Source: Folioceros fuciformis (Eukaryota; Anthocerotophyta; Anthocerotopsida; Anthocerotales). Taken from it: a stretch of 64,000 nucleotides of DNA. The notes under the pieces were generated by a model. It ran no database searches. It was given only the letters and a program-made list of their open reading frames with translations, and was not told the origin of the DNA. The translations under genes and the position numbers were made by a program. Every line of letters begins with the position of its first letter. Position 1 is the stretch's first letter. The stretch is from assembly GCA_049999805.1 (NCBI GenBank), contig JBNGIO010006283.1, positions 263,191 through 327,190 of the forward strand, written 5' to 3'. Positions 24,627 to 35,239 of the stretch are shown in pieces.

Positions 24627-27273
24627 ATGGCATCGCGTCCACACAATGTGGGAATTCTGGCTGTCGATGTCTATTTTCCCTCCGCCTACGTGAGCCAGGT
24701 ATGTGCCCGCCATTTTCCTGCTCGAGGCGCTGCTTGCTGCGCCTGGCTGTCCCTACGGGCGTCAAGGGCTTGAGAATCTTGAGATCTCTGCGGAATGCAG
24801 GCGGAGCTGGAGATTCACGATGGAGTGGGTCAGGGGAAGTACACCATCGGGCTTGGCCAGACGAATCTCGCATTTTGCTCCGATTCGGAGGACGTGGTGT
24901 CAATGAGGTACTCGGGGAGTTTTTGTGCGCGCTTTGGAGGTTTTCTGGACACCTCGGGCTTGTCTCTGGCTGTCGCTGACACCGCGCTGTCTTCTTAAAC
25001 AGCCTCACTGTGGTGCAATCGCTGCTTGAGAAGTACAATGTCGCTCCGGATCGAATTGGTAGGTTGGAAGTTGGCAGTGAAACCGTTGTTGATAAGAGCA
25101 AGTCGATCAAGACTTTCCTCATGCAACTGTTCGAGGTACGTCGCTGCTGTGATTTTTCCTGTCTGTCGTTGTGGGTCAGTGTTGTGGCCGAGGTTACGAT
25201 GTTTGGTTGCCTGCAGGATAGTGGCAATGGAGACATTGAAGGAGTGGATTCGACCAACGCCTGCTATGGGGGAACGGCTGCTCTCCAGAATTCTCTTAAC
25301 TGGGTGGAAAGCAGTGCATGGGATGGACGTTTGGCTCTTGTGGTCGCTGCAGATGTGGCTGTGAGCATCTCTTTTCTGCCAGCCTTGAACTTCTCTCCTT
25401 TTTGCTTGTCGTTTTTCCTGTTTTAAGCTTGTGACTGGGTTGGTAGACGGCTGGGGTGCAAGCTTGCTTGACAGCGTTTGTGCCTGCTACCGCTGAAGGT
25501 TTATGCCGAGGGAGCTGCCCGGCCCACCGGAGGTGCAGGTGCTGTTGCTCTGTTGATTGGGCCAAACGCGCCTCTAGTATTTGAGCGTAAGTACACTGGG
25601 ACACACATGGCTCATGTCTTTGACTTCTACAAGCCAGACCCGCACAGCGAATATCCAGTCAGTGTCAAACTCTCTTTGGTTTAATTGGTATGTTTTTATT
25701 GAAGACGTCCTCTTGCCACGCAGTGAGGCAATGGAGGGTCATCCCTTTGATTCTCAGCTCCTCCTTATCCTGATGCATAACTCTTCTTGGCACCGTCTGG
25801 TTGCAGGTTGTTGATGGGAAGTTGTCCCAAGTTTGTTATCTGAGGGCACTGGACCTATGCTACCAGCGGTATGCAACCAGGTATGTCACGTGAGGTCACG
25901 CATGCAAATCTTATTCGTTCTGCCGGAGTATGGCCAAGTAAACTGCAAACTCTTGGCTTTGCAGATTCGAAAAGCATGAAGGCAAACAGTTTTCCTTGGG
26001 AGAAGCTAACTACCTTGTCTTCCACTCTCCTTACAATAAGGTACCAGCGGTGAAGTCCTGGAGTTTCTTCGCAGTTGAAATGAGTGCATCATAATTTGCT
26101 GCTTGTTCGCGTCTACAGCTTGTTCAGAAGAGCTATGCCCGCCTTGTCTACCAAGACTTCCTGAAAAGTGCTAGGTGGGGAGATGGACTTGTTTTGTGTT
26201 CCACTGTCGTATTACCTAAAGGCTGTCGTGTCTACTCTTCTACTCTTGACTGAAAATGTGGTGTTTATATGGGTTGGCTGTCTGTAGCCATGTGACTGAG
26301 GATGTGGCAGAAAAACTTAAGCCATTTGCCGGGCTGACCCATGAAGAGAGCCTCAGTCACCGGGATCTTGAAAAGGTGCTGTGTTTTCCCTTGGTTTGTG
26401 TTAACTTTTATGAGGAAATCAATTGTTCCTCGTAGCTTGATAGTAGTTTGTTTGTTTGCTGTGTTTCACCTGAGAACAGGAGGCATGGGGAGTGGCCAAG
26501 CCTGGATATAACGTGAAGGTGGCACCGAGTACAGTTCTGCCCAAGGAAATAGGGAACATGTATTGCGCGTCCCTGTACGCTGGGTTTGCGTCCCTGTTGC
26601 ACAAACAGTCTGATTCACTGGTAAGTGTTGTGTGGATTTGACTGTTTTAAGCATGGCTAACAAGAGCCCAGTGCAAACACGCACATCGCAGACAAGGTCT
26701 CCTATGATTCGTCTCTTGGAGCAAGTGGGGGGAGTGAAGTATCTGATCGGCAAGAAAAAATATTTGCAGGAAGGCAAGCGAGTGCTGCTGTTTTCGTACG
26801 GAAGCGGTTTAGCTGCGACACTCTTCTCCCTCCGTGTGCAGGAGGGTGAAAAACCCTTCAGTGTTGCACACATCGCAAGCGTCTTGGATATCGATGAGAA
26901 GCTGAAATCTCGGATCCAGGTATTTGACTAATCCCTGATGTTGTATTGCTCCGACAGCGAGAAGTCTGGCAGAGTCTAGATTTGTGCTCGTGGGCATATT
27001 GTTTCCAGTGTCATTGAATGCCCTTGTCGCTCCACGCTTAGTCGCCCCTTCGTTTCTGCCGTGCGCGAGCAGGTAACACCCTCCGAGTTCGTGAAGACTA
27101 TGCAACTGATGGAAACACGATATGGCGCCAAAGACTACGCCCCAGTCAGCGACCGTGAACGGATGCGGCCAGGGACATTCTATCTAACGCAGGTGGATGC
27201 CAAGTACCGACGCACCTACGCCCGAGAGCCCGCGGAGAAGGGAGCTGTTGTAGCAAATGGTTCCGTTCGCTGA
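24627..27273 (+). CDS. HMGS: Hydroxymethylglutaryl-CoA synthase
   Basis: Condenses acetyl-CoA with acetoacetyl-CoA to HMG-CoA, the second step of the cytosolic mevalonate pathway. Exon 1 is 24627-24698 ([19 protein letters not shown]). Later exons give [20 protein letters not shown], then [13 protein letters not shown] with the catalytic Cys, VFHSPYNK with the catalytic His, and [20 protein letters not shown]. The last exon ends [20 protein letters not shown] and a short tail, stop TGA at 27271-27273. About ten short introns were recognised. No transit peptide is evident, as expected for the cytosolic enzyme. The length, about 460 residues, fits plant HMGS. Confidence 0.95.
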
Positions 27274-27389
27274 CACTGTTGGTGATAAAGGCTCGATTCA
27301 CACCAGCCTGACACACTATTACCACCCTGCCATCCTCACTATTACCACCCTGCCATCCTCACTGTCGCTTTACATCCCGGTGAGACATT

Positions 27390-27565
27390 TGGGCCACACT
27401 GGCGCTACATCTGGGCCACAGTGGCGCTACATTTGGGCCACACTAGCGCTACATTTGGGCCACAGTTGCGCTACGTTTGGGCCACAGTTGCGCTACGTTT
27501 GGGCCACAGTTGCGCTACATTTGGGCCACAGTGGCGCTACATTTGGGCCACACTGGCGCTACGTT
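27390..27565. repeat. 22-bp minisatellite, eight copies, behind HMGS
   Basis: Exactly eight consecutive 22-bp units (core GGGCCACAGTGGCGCTAC, 176 bp) with a few substitutions (CACT/CAGT, GTGGC/GTTGC, ACAT/ACGT), then a decayed ninth. It starts 117 bp after the HMGS stop codon, so it probably lies in the 3' untranslated region. Each unit contains the near-palindrome GCCACAGTGGC, so single units could fold. Confidence 0.92.
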
Positions 27566-27810
27566 TGCTCCACAGTCTCGCTTGAGATCTTGGTGACCTG
27601 GTCTGCATTTGTGGCTTGGGTCTCGGACCCGTTTTTCTCAATCCTCGTAAAAGGTTTGAGGGTGTCTCAAAAGTAATAGAGGAAAGAGAACGATTCATAA
27701 CAAACATCTTCTTGGAAGAGGAGTTTCCAACTAAAGATATTGGAGAGTGGATAGGTTTCATTTGAAAGATCCTATCTTATTGTCATATCAAAATCTTCTC
27801 GGAAGAGGTG

Positions 27811-27898
27811 TTTCAAGTCAATAGAGGTTTAGTTTTCCGCAGTTTAGTTTTCCTCTATTGACTTGAAAACTGCGGAGAAAGGTTTCCTCCGCAGTTTT
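27811..27898. repeat. Two adjacent inverted repeats (hairpins)
   Basis: A perfect 17-bp inverted repeat (27811-27827 TTTCAAGTCAATAGAGG with 27852-27868, 24-nt loop) is followed directly by a perfect 12-bp inverted repeat (27866-27877 with 27887-27898, arms AAAACTGCGGAG, 9-nt loop). They could be the end of a small non-autonomous element. Confidence 0.8.
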
Positions 27899-27962
27899 GG
27901 ACGTAACACATCTGCCCCCTCCAGTCGTAGGGTGCCATCTAGGTGTCTCGATTGAGACAAAC

Positions 27963-27972
27963 NNNNNNNNNN
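27963..27972. other. Assembly gap (10 N) flanked by identical sequence
   Basis: Ten N are flanked by the same 37 bases on both sides (27926-27962 and 27973-28009, beginning CGTAGGGTGCCATCTAGG). Either contig ends were not merged, or the gap sits in a tandem repeat. Confidence 0.95.
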
Positions 27973-28117
27973 CGTAGGGTGCCATCTAGGTGTCTCGATT
28001 GAGACAAACCTTAGGGTGTGATAATATTTTCTCCCTCACACGTTCGGATCCGTCTCTCTCCACTCACAATCATTCAGCATCCATCCTCCAGATGCAGTGT
28101 TCACAAGAGGACCTCGC

Positions 28118-28350
28118 CGTTCACCTTTTTGTCTTCCATGCACACATCTCTCTCACCTCCCCGCACACCCATAACCTTTTTGTCTTCTGTGCACACCTCT
28201 CTCGCCTCCATGCACACCCCCAACTCTCGCCTCTATGCACACCCCCAACCTTTCTATCATTTGTGCACACATCTCTCTCACCTCCATGCACACCCCTAAC
28301 CTTTCTATCTTTTGTGCACACATCTCTCTCACCTCGATGCATACCCCTAA
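28118..28350. repeat. About 50-bp tandem repeats, pyrimidine-rich
   Basis: Four to five imperfect copies of a unit of about 50 bp containing GTGCACACATCTCTCTCACC and CATGCACACCCCTAACC. One copy is truncated. All frames across it are low complexity, so coding is unlikely. Confidence 0.8.
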
Positions 28351-30590
28351 TCGGTTTCATTTCTGGGTTTTCACCATTCCAATCCACAACTTTATGAAGG
28401 GGACGTTCTTTCTTGCCTTCCTTGGCTATGCAATCATGTAGATGTGAGGAGAACAAGGGGGACAAACAAACGACGATAGGAGGTTTGCACAACCTTAGTG
28501 GGGAATGAAATGCCCATCTTTATTTCACAGCCCATGAGGGCTAGGCAAAGCTACATAGGGTCTCACTCCACAACACACATGCCCTTATGGCACTGGATAG
28601 GTCCCCCCACTAGACTGGACTATAAAGAGGGAAGGAGGCAAATGCCTGTCCACTCCCACAGAGTGGCCTCCTCTTGTGTCCAAGCATTAGGTAGGCATGC
28701 GGTATGCAAGTTGACAGTTTGCATAGGACATAAGACTGGTGCTTTCATGCATGGGCTTGAATAGGAGATACCCCCTTCAAGATCTCTGATCATGACGTCT
28801 TGGGGGGGTAGGAGATAATTGTGGAGTGGAATTCCGAAAATAGCTCATTCTTTGGCCTTCGGCTCATAGTATGAGATAGAGTTTCTCATCTCTTCTTTCA
28901 ATAAAGTATACTCCTCTCTATATGTTGCCTTGTACATGCATATTTCAAGATATTAAAAATAAAAATAATTAATTCAAGCTCTTCGTGGAAATATTTTATT
29001 TTTAAAATATGTATATATATAAATTTCAAATCAAAGCTATCAACCTAATATGCTTTCATGCCAAAAAAAACATCTTATTAAACGCTAGGTTGGGTTTTGT
29101 GTCCTGCCCTAAGCAGGATATTGTATGGGCGTTTCGACCCGGCCGAATCGTACAGCTCGAGCCCTGTGGAGTTCATGAGTTCTGTTCCTTTGCGGCATCT
29201 TAAGAGCTTTGTGTATTTCACATCTGGCTCTTTGCTGCCTCGAGTCCAAATGACCCAAGAGCGCGAAGATTCCAAGTTGGATGGCACGAGCAAAAAATCA
29301 GACCCCGGGTTGCTGTGCACATCTGTCCACATGCATAGACGTGAGAGAGGGATCTAGCAGCAAGGCAAGTAGGCTGGATGCAACGCAAAACCGGGTGAGC
29401 TCGTCGGAACCCAAACAAACAAAAAAAAAGGGGCATGCAGGGAAGGCTCTTGAAGAAACCGATCGACAGTCCCTGGCCTCGCGCGCTGGTAAGCAGCAGA
29501 CTGTGGATTGCTTTGGCAGCTGGCATTGGAATCAACTATGAATTCGGGGCACAGATGCCGCGGCGGTGGCAACGTCACACAGTGGGAGAGACATGTGGAA
29601 CGGAGAGAGACGTCGGGGGTAGAGCCAGGTGGCAAGTGGAAATGCGGGGATCCAATCCACACCCACAGCCCCCGGCGGGCAAAATATGCGCACCGTGTAG
29701 GTCGCGATCAGATCTGCGAGCTGGGAGCGTTCCGCAGCCCTGCCGGCATCCGTCCTTCGCTCGCTCGTACCAGCCTGGATTGGACGGAATGGAATGGAAT
29801 GTGTGACGAGCCAGCCAGCAAGATGCCTTCAACGGTTAGGGCTGGCCGGGCAGTGAATGCGATGAGAGGGAGGGTGAAAACGTAAGGCAACGCGTGCTTC
29901 CTGCAGTAGGTTTGGTAATGGACGTGGCCCCGGTCGCCGCCCTTGGACGGGCTGCTTCCGGTCCTCCGTCAACGTGCGGACTGCGCAGCCCTGGGCTCAA
30001 AACCAGGGCGTGACCCACCCGCCCACCACCGGGGGTAGCCGGTGCGTCATCGCAATCGGTAAGCAGCCTATGGTGTACCGTGCTCCCAACAATCTTGTGG
30101 TACGAGTTTTACACCACCTTTTTGTCAGTCGTACATGCATTCTCCCTTGCCCTTGGCTGTTGCCTGCACGGCCCTGTTTGCTTCCATTTAAGGACGCGTC
30201 TCATAGCCGGGCGAATTGTCTCAGTTCTAGGTCTCCTTGCCTCATTTACTCTTCGCCTCTGCTCTTGCTCGGCCTGAGCAGGTGGGTGCGGGAGGCCGGT
30301 TGGGGGGGGTGGAGCTGGGGACTGTGAATCGCGGCAGCTGCCATTCACGATTCCATCGCATTCGCGACACTGCAGCTGAGGGGATTCGCGTCTCCAGCTG
30401 CGGTCCCGTGAGGTGAGGTGAGGTGAAGTGAGACGCGTCTCGTAGCCAGTGTACGGCATCTGCGCGGCCATGGCTGCCGAGAGCAGCACTGCGGAGTGAG
30501 GCCTTGCACGCCAAGCAAGGCGGCAGCGGGGGTGGCAGTGTGGGAAGAGCTCGGCAGGCCTGCTGCACAGCTGAGGCGGGGTCGGGAGCA
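28351..30590. other. Long spacer before phytoene synthase
   Basis: No supportable gene over 2.2 kb. 28.8-29.1 kb is AT-rich. 29.3-30.5 kb becomes GC-rich and is probably the promoter and 5' leader of phytoene synthase. A short direct repeat (GTGAGGTGAGGTGAGGTGAAG, about 30409-30429) lies 160 bp before its start codon. Confidence 0.4.
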
Positions 30591-32455
30591 ATGCAAATGC
30601 AGGTGGTTTCGTACCGGGCTGTTGCCGCAGCGGCAGCCACTCCCGACAGCCAGGTGCAGCAGCAGAGGGCCGGGGGAATCGCCGGCGGCAGCAGCAGCAG
30701 TAGCATCGGGAGCTTCTTCCAAGGAGACAGATGCGGGGGCCTGAAGGAGGCGGTGGCCAGCAGGAGCAGGAGCCTGAGCAGGAGTGGGAGCACTAGGTGG
30801 TGTGTCAGGGCGGCCAGCGCGGCGGGGAGCGGGATTGCCACGGAGGACCGGGCTGGCTTCGTGGCGCAGGCTTCGGCCTCCGGGAGGATCATCGTTCCCT
30901 CCGAGCTCAGGGTGTACGATGTGGTTGCGAAGCAGGCGGCTTTGGTGGAGCAGCAAATCCGGGAGCGGAAGCAGGAGGCTCTGCTGCTGGCGAAGGAGAA
31001 GGTGAAGCTGGCCAAGGCGGCGCCGTCCCCTCAGCTGCTGGAGGAGGCTTATGTGAGGTGTGGTCAGGTTTGCGCGGAGTACGCCAAGACATTTTATCTC
31101 GGTATGTGTGTTGTCGGTGGTGTGTCGCCGTCTCGAGTCGGAAGCAGCAGTGGTGGATGAATTGAAGTGCGAATGTCTGTAATTGTGTGCAAGCTGATTC
31201 ACAGTCTGCTTTCAGGGACTAAACTCATGACTCCGGAGAGGCAGCGGGCCATCTGGGCGATGTACGGTAAGCGCACTGCTGTGTGCAGGGGTGGAAGGCC
31301 GTGTCGTGTGTGTTTGGTTGTGAGAAGGTGGCTTATAGTAGTCTGTCCTTTCGCACAGTGTGGTGTAGGAGAACGGATGAGCTTGTGGACGGGCCTAACG
31401 CATCTCGTATCACTCCCACTGCCCTGGACCGGTGGGAGGAGCGATTGGAGGATGTGTTCCGTGGCCAGCCGTACGACATGCTGGATGCCGCTCTGGCGGA
31501 CATGGTGGCCAAGTTCCCTGTCGATATCCAGGTATGGTAGCTCATCTTCATTGTGCCGTCCCACGGGTGTCTTCCAGAGCGTATGACTCAGCGATGGCCT
31601 GCCGACTTGCCGCTTGTGGTGCAGCCGTACCGAGATATGATCGATGGCATGCGGATGGACCTTGTGAAATCGCGCTATGCCAACTTCGACGAGCTCTACA
31701 TGTACTGCTACAATGTGGCTGGGACCGTGGGGCTTATGAGCGTGCCCATAATGGGCATCGCTCCTGAGTCCAGGGCGACCACGGAAAGCGTGTATAGTGC
31801 AGCCCTGGCGCTGGGCATCGCCAATCAACTCACCAACATCCTGCGGGATGTCGGAGAAGAGTCAGTGTCGAACGCACGCCACTCAATTTTGTGCTGCCTC
31901 GCTTCCATGCCCTTGCTCTGACTCCTCTGTCTGGATGGATGGGTTGGTTGTGTGTCTCATCTCAACTCCAGTGCCCGGAGAGGAAGAGTGTATCTCCCCC
32001 AGGATGAACTTGCTCAGTTCGGCTTGTGTGACGAAGACATCTTCGCGGGCAGAGTGACAGACAAGTGGCGTGCCTTCATGAAAGACCAAATCACGCGAGC
32101 TCGATTGTTTTTCGCGGAGGCCGAGAGCGGCGTGGTGGAACTCGACAAGGACAGCCGTTGGCCGGTGAGTGCTCCTCCCCGAGTCACCACCGAACAGCTG
32201 CTTGTTGCTGCATCACACGCCGTGCCTCTCTTCTAAGCTTTCCTTTTTTGTTCTTGTCGGCGTCAGGTGTGGGCTTGCCTGATGTTGTATCAGCAAATCC
32301 TGGACGAAATCGAGAGAAACGATTATGACAACTTCAGCAAGCGAGCTTATGTGGGTAAGGTGAAGAAGCTGTTTTCGCTTCCCACCGCTTACGTGAGAGC
32401 TCTTGTTCCTCCTCCCTCGTCCCTCAAGCCGCAGAAGCAACTATTCAAGGTCTAA
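30591..32455 (+). CDS. PSY: Phytoene synthase
   Basis: A plastid enzyme that joins two geranylgeranyl diphosphates into phytoene, the entry step of carotenoid synthesis. Six exons (30591-31101, 31216-31266, 31359-31531, 31625-31860, 31972-32164, 32267-32455) give 450 residues in consistent phase. The first 100 or so residues form a Ser/Gly/Ala/Gln-rich transit peptide ([20 protein letters not shown]). Conserved blocks: [20 protein letters not shown], the first Asp-rich motif [28 protein letters not shown], and the second Asp-rich motif [20 protein letters not shown], formed across intron 4. The C-terminus is normal. An in-frame upstream TTG extends the frame but has no support. No defect seen. 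Confidence 0.96.
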
Positions 32456-33513
32456 CACGACCACTATACGTAAATCTCATTACTTGTCGATCGACTCCTC
32501 TCATCCTCTTCTTCTTTCTTGGCTTTTGCTACCTGACACGCTGACAAGCTGACAAGCCGTAGCCCCAGCTCGCAATGGCCGCCCATTAAACATGTAAGTA
32601 ACAATCCTGAAGAAGCAAGTCTCCGCCGAGGTCTTGGTTCATCCATCGGGCGGTACTGCAAAAGTAGCAGTTCCCATCTATGATTATTACATCTCTAGTA
32701 GGCCACTATGTATCATGGGATAGCCCAATTCATCTCACACCGTTGCGTGAGAACAGACAAAGAAAATTGTTCCGGGTCCAGGCGAGTGGAAGGGAAAGGT
32801 GTAACACCAGCGTGCACATCACCACAATCGATAACAGACACGGAGGAGAAGGGAGCGTCGGCATCTAGCCAGGCTGGCCGGCTGAGATATCCATGGCCAA
32901 ATTGTCCAGAGTGTGGGATGTATCTTGCTGAATCTTGCGTGCATCTGAGGTGGCCGTACCCGTTGAATGAACACTGTCTGTGTTGGGAGTCTCCGCCCGG
33001 TACAGAGAGGTGGCTGAAGGTGGAGTTAAATGGCCCAGTTAACCGAGGAGCGTGTTGCTGTTTTTTGCCTAGGATCCGTCTCCTGGAGACTGCAGATGCC
33101 CCCTATTTAAGGAGAAGGTAGTAGCTAGTTCAGAGGTGTGCCGCGGACGTCGCAATTGTGGGCCTGGGCACCTGCAGAGGCAGCAACGATGTCTTGTCAC
33201 TTGCAAGGCGTTGCAGCCTGATAGGTGTGTTGCGTCGACTGTGTGACTTGGACGCCGCGAGCAGGAGCGATATCAATCAGGCAGTTGAATTCGCGATTCG
33301 CGACGGAGTCGACGTCAGACTGTGCGCTCCGGCTGTGATTGCAGTAAGCAGCAGCAGGATCTTTCGGGTTGTTTGCTGCAACAGCCTGAGACTGAGACTG
33401 AGCCTGAGCCAAAGGTGGTTGGGGATCCGAAGAGGAAGACAAACTTCCCACACGCGTAGTAAGCAAAGCCAAGGGAAATCCGGGCCGAGTAGCATATCCA
33501 GACCAAGAAAGCA
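32456..33513. other. Spacer and 5' leader of the ammonium transporter
   Basis: About 1.06 kb with the phytoene synthase 3' end on the left and the transporter promoter/leader on the right. A CCTATTTAAGG element at 33101-33111 could act as a TATA box about 400 bp before the start codon. A GACTGAGACTGAGCCTGAG direct repeat lies at 33391-33409. No gene seen. Confidence 0.4.
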
Positions 33514-34992
33514 ATGGCGACGCAGGTGCCGCTGGCGTACATAAACGGGTCGGCCACTTCGTCCGTTCCCGACTGGCTGAACAAGGGCGACAACGCATGG
33601 CAGCTGACGGCGGGGACACTGGTAGGAATGCAATCGGTGCCGGGGCTGGTGATCCTGTACGGCAGCATAGTGAAGAAGAAGTGGGCGGTGAACTCCGCCT
33701 TCATGGCGCTGTACGCGTACGCGGCAGTGCTGCTGTGCTGGGTGCTATATGGCTACAAGATGAGCTTCGGGGAGAAGCTGCTGCCCTTCTGGGGGAAGGC
33801 GGGCTTCTCGCTGGATTACAAATTCCTTGTGGCACAGTCCATCCTGCCCAGCACCGAGCACAGGTACAGTCACGGCGACGCCACCCATCCCAAGGGCAGC
33901 GTCGAGACGCCCGTCACCATGCCCTTCTACCCGGCTGCCACCATGGTGTACTTCCAGTTCGTGTTCGCAGCCATCACCCTCATCCTCATCGCCGGCTCGC
34001 TCCTGGGCCGCATGTCCACCAAAGCCTGGATCCTCTTCGTGCCCCTGTGGCTCACCTTCTCCTACACCGTGGGTGCCTTCAGCCTGTGGGGCGGCGGCTT
34101 CCTCTACCACTGGGGTGTCATCGACTACTCCGGCGGCTACGTCATCCACCTCTCCTCCGGCGTGGCTGGCTTCACCGCCGCCTACTGGGTCGGCCCGCGC
34201 CTCACCCAGGACCGCGAGCGCTTCCCCCCCAACAACCTGCTGCTCATGCTGGCGGGCGCGGGCCTGCTCTGGCTGGGCTGGGCCGGCTTCAACGGCGGGG
34301 ACCCCTACGCCGCCAACCGCGACGCCAGCATGGCTGTGCTCAACACCAACATCTGTGCCGCCACCAGCCTGCTGGTGTGGTGCCTACTGGACGTGGTCTT
34401 CTTCGGGAAGCCGTCGGTGATCGGCGCCGTGCAGGGCATGATCACGGGGCTGGTCTGCATCACCCCCGGCGCCGGCGTCGTCCAAGCCTTCGCTGCCATC
34501 TTCATGGGCATCGCCAGCGGCAGCATCCCCTGGTTCACCATGATGGTGGTCCACAAGCGCTCCTCCTTGCTTCAGCACGTGGACGACACCATGGGCGTAT
34601 TCCACACCCACGCCGTGGCAGGCACCCTGGGCGGCATCCTCACCGGCTTGTTCGCCGAGCCCAACCTCTCCTCCCTCTTCTGTGTCGTCACCAACACCAA
34701 GGGCGCTTTCTACGGCAGCCCCTTCCAGCTCGTGCTCCAGATCGGGGGCGCCGCCTTCATCATCGGCTGGAACGTGGTGGTCACCTCGCTCGTCCTGCTC
34801 CTCGTCCGTACCATCACGCCCCTGCGTATGGACCAGGACATGCTCATTATCGGGGACGACGCTGTGCACGGCGAGGAGGCGTACGCGCTATGGGGCGACG
34901 GCGAGCGCGAAGATTATTCTCGTCACGATCGCTCGCAGGAGCTCCTTCCTACAGGCGACAATTTGAAGAGCCATCCCGATGAATCCACGTAA
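33514..34992 (+). CDS. AMT2: Ammonium transporter, AMT2/MEP-like, intronless
   Basis: Moves ammonium across a membrane, most likely the plasma membrane. A single exon of 492 codons, the usual length. The start [13 protein letters not shown] is followed by [20 protein letters not shown] and about eleven membrane segments. The ammonium-transporter signature is intact ([20 protein letters not shown], carrying the first pore His). The second pore His is in [17 protein letters not shown]. The C-tail has [18 protein letters not shown], typical of plant AMT2/3 rather than AMT1. Third codon positions are strongly G/C, giving much higher GC than flanking DNA. Plant AMT2-type genes are generally thought to descend from a prokaryotic transfer, which fits the lack of introns, but that is inference here. 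Confidence 0.96.
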   Translation: MATQVPLAYINGSATSSVPDWLNKGDNAWQLTAGTLVGMQSVPGLVILYGSIVKKKWAVNSAFMALYAYAAVLLCWVLYGYKMSFGEKLLPFWGKAGFSLDYKFLVAQSILPSTEHRYSHGDATHPKGSVETPVTMPFYPAATMVYFQFVFAAITLILIAGSLLGRMSTKAWILFVPLWLTFSYTVGAFSLWGGGFLYHWGVIDYSGGYVIHLSSGVAGFTAAYWVGPRLTQDRERFPPNNLLLMLAGAGLLWLGWAGFNGGDPYAANRDASMAVLNTNICAATSLLVWCLLDVVFFGKPSVIGAVQGMITGLVCITPGAGVVQAFAAIFMGIASGSIPWFTMMVVHKRSSLLQHVDDTMGVFHTHAVAGTLGGILTGLFAEPNLSSLFCVVTNTKGAFYGSPFQLVLQIGGAAFIIGWNVVVTSLVLLLVRTITPLRMDQDMLIIGDDAVHGEEAYALWGDGEREDYSRHDRSQELLPTGDNLKSHPDEST

Positions 34993-35239
34993 CAACTCCT
35001 CAGAAAAATCACCCCCTCGTCAAATATAGTTTACAAAATCCCTTTTTTCTCACTACTGCCATCTCCTACCCTCCTGCTCCAATCTAGCTAGTCTAGTATT
35101 GCGATGTAATGAGCGGATCATTTACATACATAAATACACGAGTTTGATTTGTTTGCAACACTCATGTACCAAACATGAACTACCTATGACTATATGCCTA
35201 CCTGTTCTGGCGCGGCTAGAGTTCCACTCGGCCAGCTAC

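Noticed and set aside
24562-25257. A 231-codon minus-strand frame over the first HMGS exons
   Set aside because: Antisense to recognised HMGS coding sequence and introns; composition typical of a shadow frame.
27390-27565. Regular 22-bp repeats resembling a CRISPR array
   Set aside because: The units are contiguous with no unique spacers, and this is plant nuclear DNA; it is a minisatellite.
28490-28790. Possible LTR or solo-LTR in the spacer before phytoene synthase
   Set aside because: No TG...CA terminal pair, primer-binding site, polypurine tract or target duplication could be identified.
30242-31202. Minus-strand open frames of 257-285 codons opposite phytoene synthase
   Set aside because: Low-complexity Ala/Ser/Pro/Leu/His composition mirroring the transit-peptide exon; no family resemblance.
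24627-32455. HMGS, repeats and phytoene synthase read as an isoprenoid gene cluster
   Set aside because: The enzymes work in different compartments and pathways (cytosolic mevalonate versus plastid carotenoid) and no other pathway gene is nearby; two neighbours are not a cluster.
33597-34982. A second long open frame (about 460 codons) on the plus strand inside the ammonium transporter
   Set aside because: It is rich in Arg, His, Gly and Pro with no membrane pattern, as expected when a GC-rich gene is read in another frame; the transporter frame has full family homology.
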